Shown here piece by piece: positions 61,961 to 64,000 of a stretch of 64,000 nt of DNA. Origin of the DNA: Hydractinia symbiolongicarpus (Eukaryota > Cnidaria > Hydrozoa > Anthoathecata > Hydractiniidae); assembly GCF_029227915.1 (NCBI RefSeq), contig NC_079880.1, positions 1,490,001-1,554,000 on the forward strand, in the 5' to 3' direction. The notes under the pieces are model-generated. The model was not told the origin of the DNA, did no database searches, and was given only the letters and a program-made list of their open reading frames with translations. The position numbers and the translations under genes are program-made. Each line of letters opens with the position of its first letter. Positions within the stretch are counted from its first letter, which is position 1.

Positions 61961-63380
61961 CTTTTATTCAGCGTCTCATCAAAAATGAAAACATTTTTAA
62001 AAACTACAAGTCTTATGCGTTTTAGTGGTGAAAAAATAATTTAAAAAATTGTTCTGGAAATGAGTTTACTCACAGGGTACTTTCTTTGTATACATTCGAC
62101 TATACGGGCGGAGTCCGGGGTTTACGGGAAATCGCAGGTTTTCGTTTGCCGGCGATTAAACCTCTTTTATTCAGCGTCTCATCAAAAATGAAAACATTTT
62201 TGAAAACTACAAGTCTCAAGCGTTTTAGTGGTGAAAAGATAATTGAAAAAATCGTTTTGGAAATGAGTTTACTCACCGGGTACTTTCTTTGTATACATTC
62301 AACTATACGGCCCAAGCCCGGGATTTACGGGAAATCGCGGGTTTTCGTTTGCCGGCGATTAAACTTCTTTTATTCAGCGTCTCATCAAAAATGAAAACAT
62401 TTTTAAAAACTACAAGTCTTATGCGTTTTAGTGGTGAAAAGATAATTTAAAAAATCGTTTTGGAAATGAGTTTACTCACTGGGTACTTTCTTTGTATACT
62501 TTTGACTATACGGGCCAAGCCGGGATTTACGGGAAATCGCAGGTTTTCGTTTGCCGGCGATTAAACTGCTTTATTCAGCGTCTCATCAAAAATGAAAACA
62601 TTCTTGAAAACTACAAGTCTCGTGCGTTTTAGTGGTGCAATAATAATTTAAAAAATCGTTTGTGAAATGAGTTTACTCCCTGGGTACTTTCTTTGTATAC
62701 TTTTGACTATACGGGCCGAGTCCAGGATTTACGGGAAATCGCAGGTTTTCGTTTGCCGGCGATTAAACTTCTTTTATTCAGCGTCTCATCAAGAGTGAAA
62801 ACATTTTTGAAAACTACAAGTCTCATGCGTTTTAGTGGTGAAAAAATAATTTAAAAAATCGTTCGGGAAATGAGTTTACTTCCTGGGTACTTTCTTTGTA
62901 TACTTTTGACTATACGGGCCAAGCCGGGATTTACGGAAAATCGCGGGTTTTCGTTTGCCGGCGATTAAACTTCTTTTATTCAGCGTCTCATCAAAAATGA
63001 AAACATTTTTAAAAACTACAAGTCTTATGCGTTTTAGTGGTGAAAAAATAATTTAAAAAATCGTTCTGGAAATGAGTTTACTCACAGGGTACTTTCTTTG
63101 TATACATTCGACTATACGGGCCAAGCCCGGGATTTACGGGAAATCGCAGGTTTTCGTTTGCCGGCGATTAAACTTCTTTTATTCAGCGTCTCATCAAAAA
63201 TGAAAACATTCTTGAAAACTTCAAGTCTCATGCATTTTAGTGGTGAAATAATAATTTAAAAAATCGTTTGGGAAATGAGTTTACTCCCTGGGTACTTTCT
63301 TTATATACTTTTGACTATACGGGCCGAGTCCAGGATTTACGGGAAATCGCAGGTTTTCGTTTGCCGGCGATTAAACTTCT
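61960..63380. repeat. Right-arm counterpart of 19.3-20.7 kb
   Basis: The GGGCGGAGTCCGGGG unit at 62.1 kb pairs with 19.43 kb at an offset of 42682. The following CTCGTGCG, ATCAAGAGTG and ATGCATTTTAGTGG monomers come in the same order. There is a two-base shortening in one monomer (ACTGCTTTATTCAGCG near 62566). Confidence 0.75.
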
Positions 63381-64000
63381 TTTATTCACCGTCTCATGAA
63401 AAATGAAAACATTTTTAAAAACTACTAGTCTCATGCGTTTTAGTGTTGAAAAAATAATTTAAAAAATCGTTCGGGAAATGAGTTTACTCCCTGGGTACTT
63501 TCTTTGTATACTTTTGGTTATACGGGACGAGTCCAGGGTTTACGGGAAATGGCGGGTTTTCGTTTGCTGGCGATTAAACTTCTTTTATTCAGCGTCTCAT
63601 CAAAAATGAAAACATTTTTAAAAACTACAGGTCTCATGGGCTTTAGTGGTGAAATAATAATTTAAAAAATCGATCGGGAAATGAGTTTACACCCTGGCTA
63701 CTTTCTTATTATACTTTTGACTATACGGGCCGAGTCCGAAATTTACGGGAAATTGCAGGATTTCGTCTGCCGGCGATTAAACTTCTTTCATTCAGCGTCT
63801 CATCAAAAATGAAAACGTTTTTAAAAACTACAAGTCTCATGCGTTTTAGTGGTGAAAATATAATTTAAAAAATCGTTCGGGAAATGACTTTACTCCCTGG
63901 GTACTTTCTTTGTATACTTTTGACTATACGGGCCGAGTCCGGGATTTACGGGAAGTCGCGGGTTTTCGTTTGCCGGCGATTAAACTTCTTTTATTCAGCG
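63380..64000. repeat. Divergent monomer cluster, right copy (cut by window end)
   Basis: It matches 20.70-21.32 kb at an offset of about 42680, with shared private variants (ACTACTAGTCTC, ACGGGACGAG, ACAGGTCTCATGGGC, ATCGATCGGG, TTATTATAC). The copies differ at several bases, for example CTTTTGGTTATACGGG here against CTTTTGTTTATACGGG, and AAAACGTTTTTAAAAAC against AAAACATTTTTGAAAAC. The duplication is therefore real and old enough to have diverged. Confidence 0.8.

Larger units (their letters stand above)
1..64000. repeat. Tandem satellite array, ~203-bp monomer, ~315 copies, fills the window
   Basis: Every stretch of the window is a copy of one ~203-bp unit in head-to-tail orientation. The landmark GCCGGCGATT recurs at 8, 211, 414 and 617 and continues to 63972; it is occasionally altered, for example to GCCGTTGATT or GCTGGCGATT. 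In order, a monomer contains the GCCGGC block, a TTATTCAGCG block, an A/T-rich 9-bp inverted repeat, GTTTTAGTGGTG, an AATTTAAAAAATCG tract, GAGTTTACTC, a GGGTACTTTCTTTG stretch, the GTATAC dyad, and a CGGGATTTACGGGAAATCGC block. Most copies differ from each other at only a few positions. Both ends of the window lie inside the array, so its true length is unknown. There is no unique sequence, no mobile element and no gene. A centromeric or heterochromatic satellite is the likely class (inference from organisation); the family is not one I recognise. Confidence 0.98.
37250..64000. repeat. Right arm of the very large intra-array duplication
   Basis: Co-linear with the left arm but about 8 kb longer. 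The extra length comes from additional 12-mer and 6-mer units at 37.4-42.9 kb, 5-, 9- and 11-mer expansion at 47-52 kb, and the 60.4-62 kb insertion. It partly lost the 3-mer and 9-mer duplications seen on the left, or never had them. The window ends inside this arm, so its right boundary is unknown. Confidence 0.8.

Noticed and set aside
1-64000. CRISPR array
   Set aside because: Repeats are ~203 bp and contiguous, with no unique spacers and no cas genes.
1-64000. Monomer as a dimer of two ~100-bp subunits
   Set aside because: By eye the two halves share only short low-complexity stretches such as GTACTTTCTTTG versus CTTCTTTTATTC. There is no convincing internal periodicity.
1-64000. Ribosomal DNA spacer subrepeats or telomere-type repeats
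   Set aside because: No rRNA gene sequence, transcription start or short telomeric motif is present anywhere in the window.

Overview
The window is one uninterrupted tandem satellite array. A monomer of about 203 bp, all in the same orientation, repeats from base 1 to base 64000, roughly 315 copies. Landmark spacing shows this directly: the GCCGGCGATT motif falls at 8, 211, 414 and 617, and at 63972 near the end. I see no protein-coding gene, tRNA, rRNA, CRISPR array, transposon or other unique sequence. A hand-counted consensus monomer is about 37% G+C, yet has about 12 CpG dinucleotides where its base composition predicts about 7. A homogeneous, nested array of this size is typical of eukaryotic constitutive heterochromatin, such as centromeric, pericentromeric or subtelomeric DNA. 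The sequence does not let me name the species or the satellite family.

The array has several nested levels of organisation. (1) The monomer comes in recurring variants of 202, 203 or 204 bp, each marked by linked substitutions. (2) These variants form higher-order repeats (HORs) whose multiplicity changes along the window: 7-mer (1416 bp) at 1.03-3.86 kb, 3-mer (607 bp) at 4.5-5.7 kb, 9-mer (1825 bp) at 5.8-9.4 kb, 6-mer (1217 bp) at 14.1-18.5 kb, 4-mer (811 bp) at 18.2-19.8 kb, 3-mer at 24.3-25.6 kb, 7-mer (1419 bp) at 26-28 kb, 6-mer (1214 bp) at 27.7-29.6 kb, 3-mer (606 bp) at 35.9-37.1 kb, 12-mer (2429 bp) and 6-mer at 37.4-42.9 kb, 5-mer (1013 bp) at 47.2-49.2 kb, 11-mer (2229 bp) around 49.4-52.2 kb, and 6-mer again at 55.8-60 kb. 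(3) Above this, about 2.8-21.3 kb and about 37.25-64.0 kb are two arms of a very large duplication. They carry the same order of private markers, at offsets that step from 34.45 kb to 42.68 kb because the right arm has gained repeat units. The segment between them (21.3-37.25 kb) is made of the same monomer families in a different order, and part of it is a third copy of left-arm sequence.

The monomer holds several short dyad symmetries: a perfect 9-bp inverted repeat with a 4-nt loop, a GTATA/TATAC dyad, a GATTT/AAATC dyad, an AATCGC/GCGATT dyad and a GCCGGC palindrome. I see no match to the mammalian CENP-B box. The short open reading frames that recur in the array are by-products of the repeat and were not annotated as genes. 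The points most worth attention are the nested HOR architecture, the order of events it records, the dyad-rich monomer, and one sharply truncated monomer (129 bp) near 60.7 kb.
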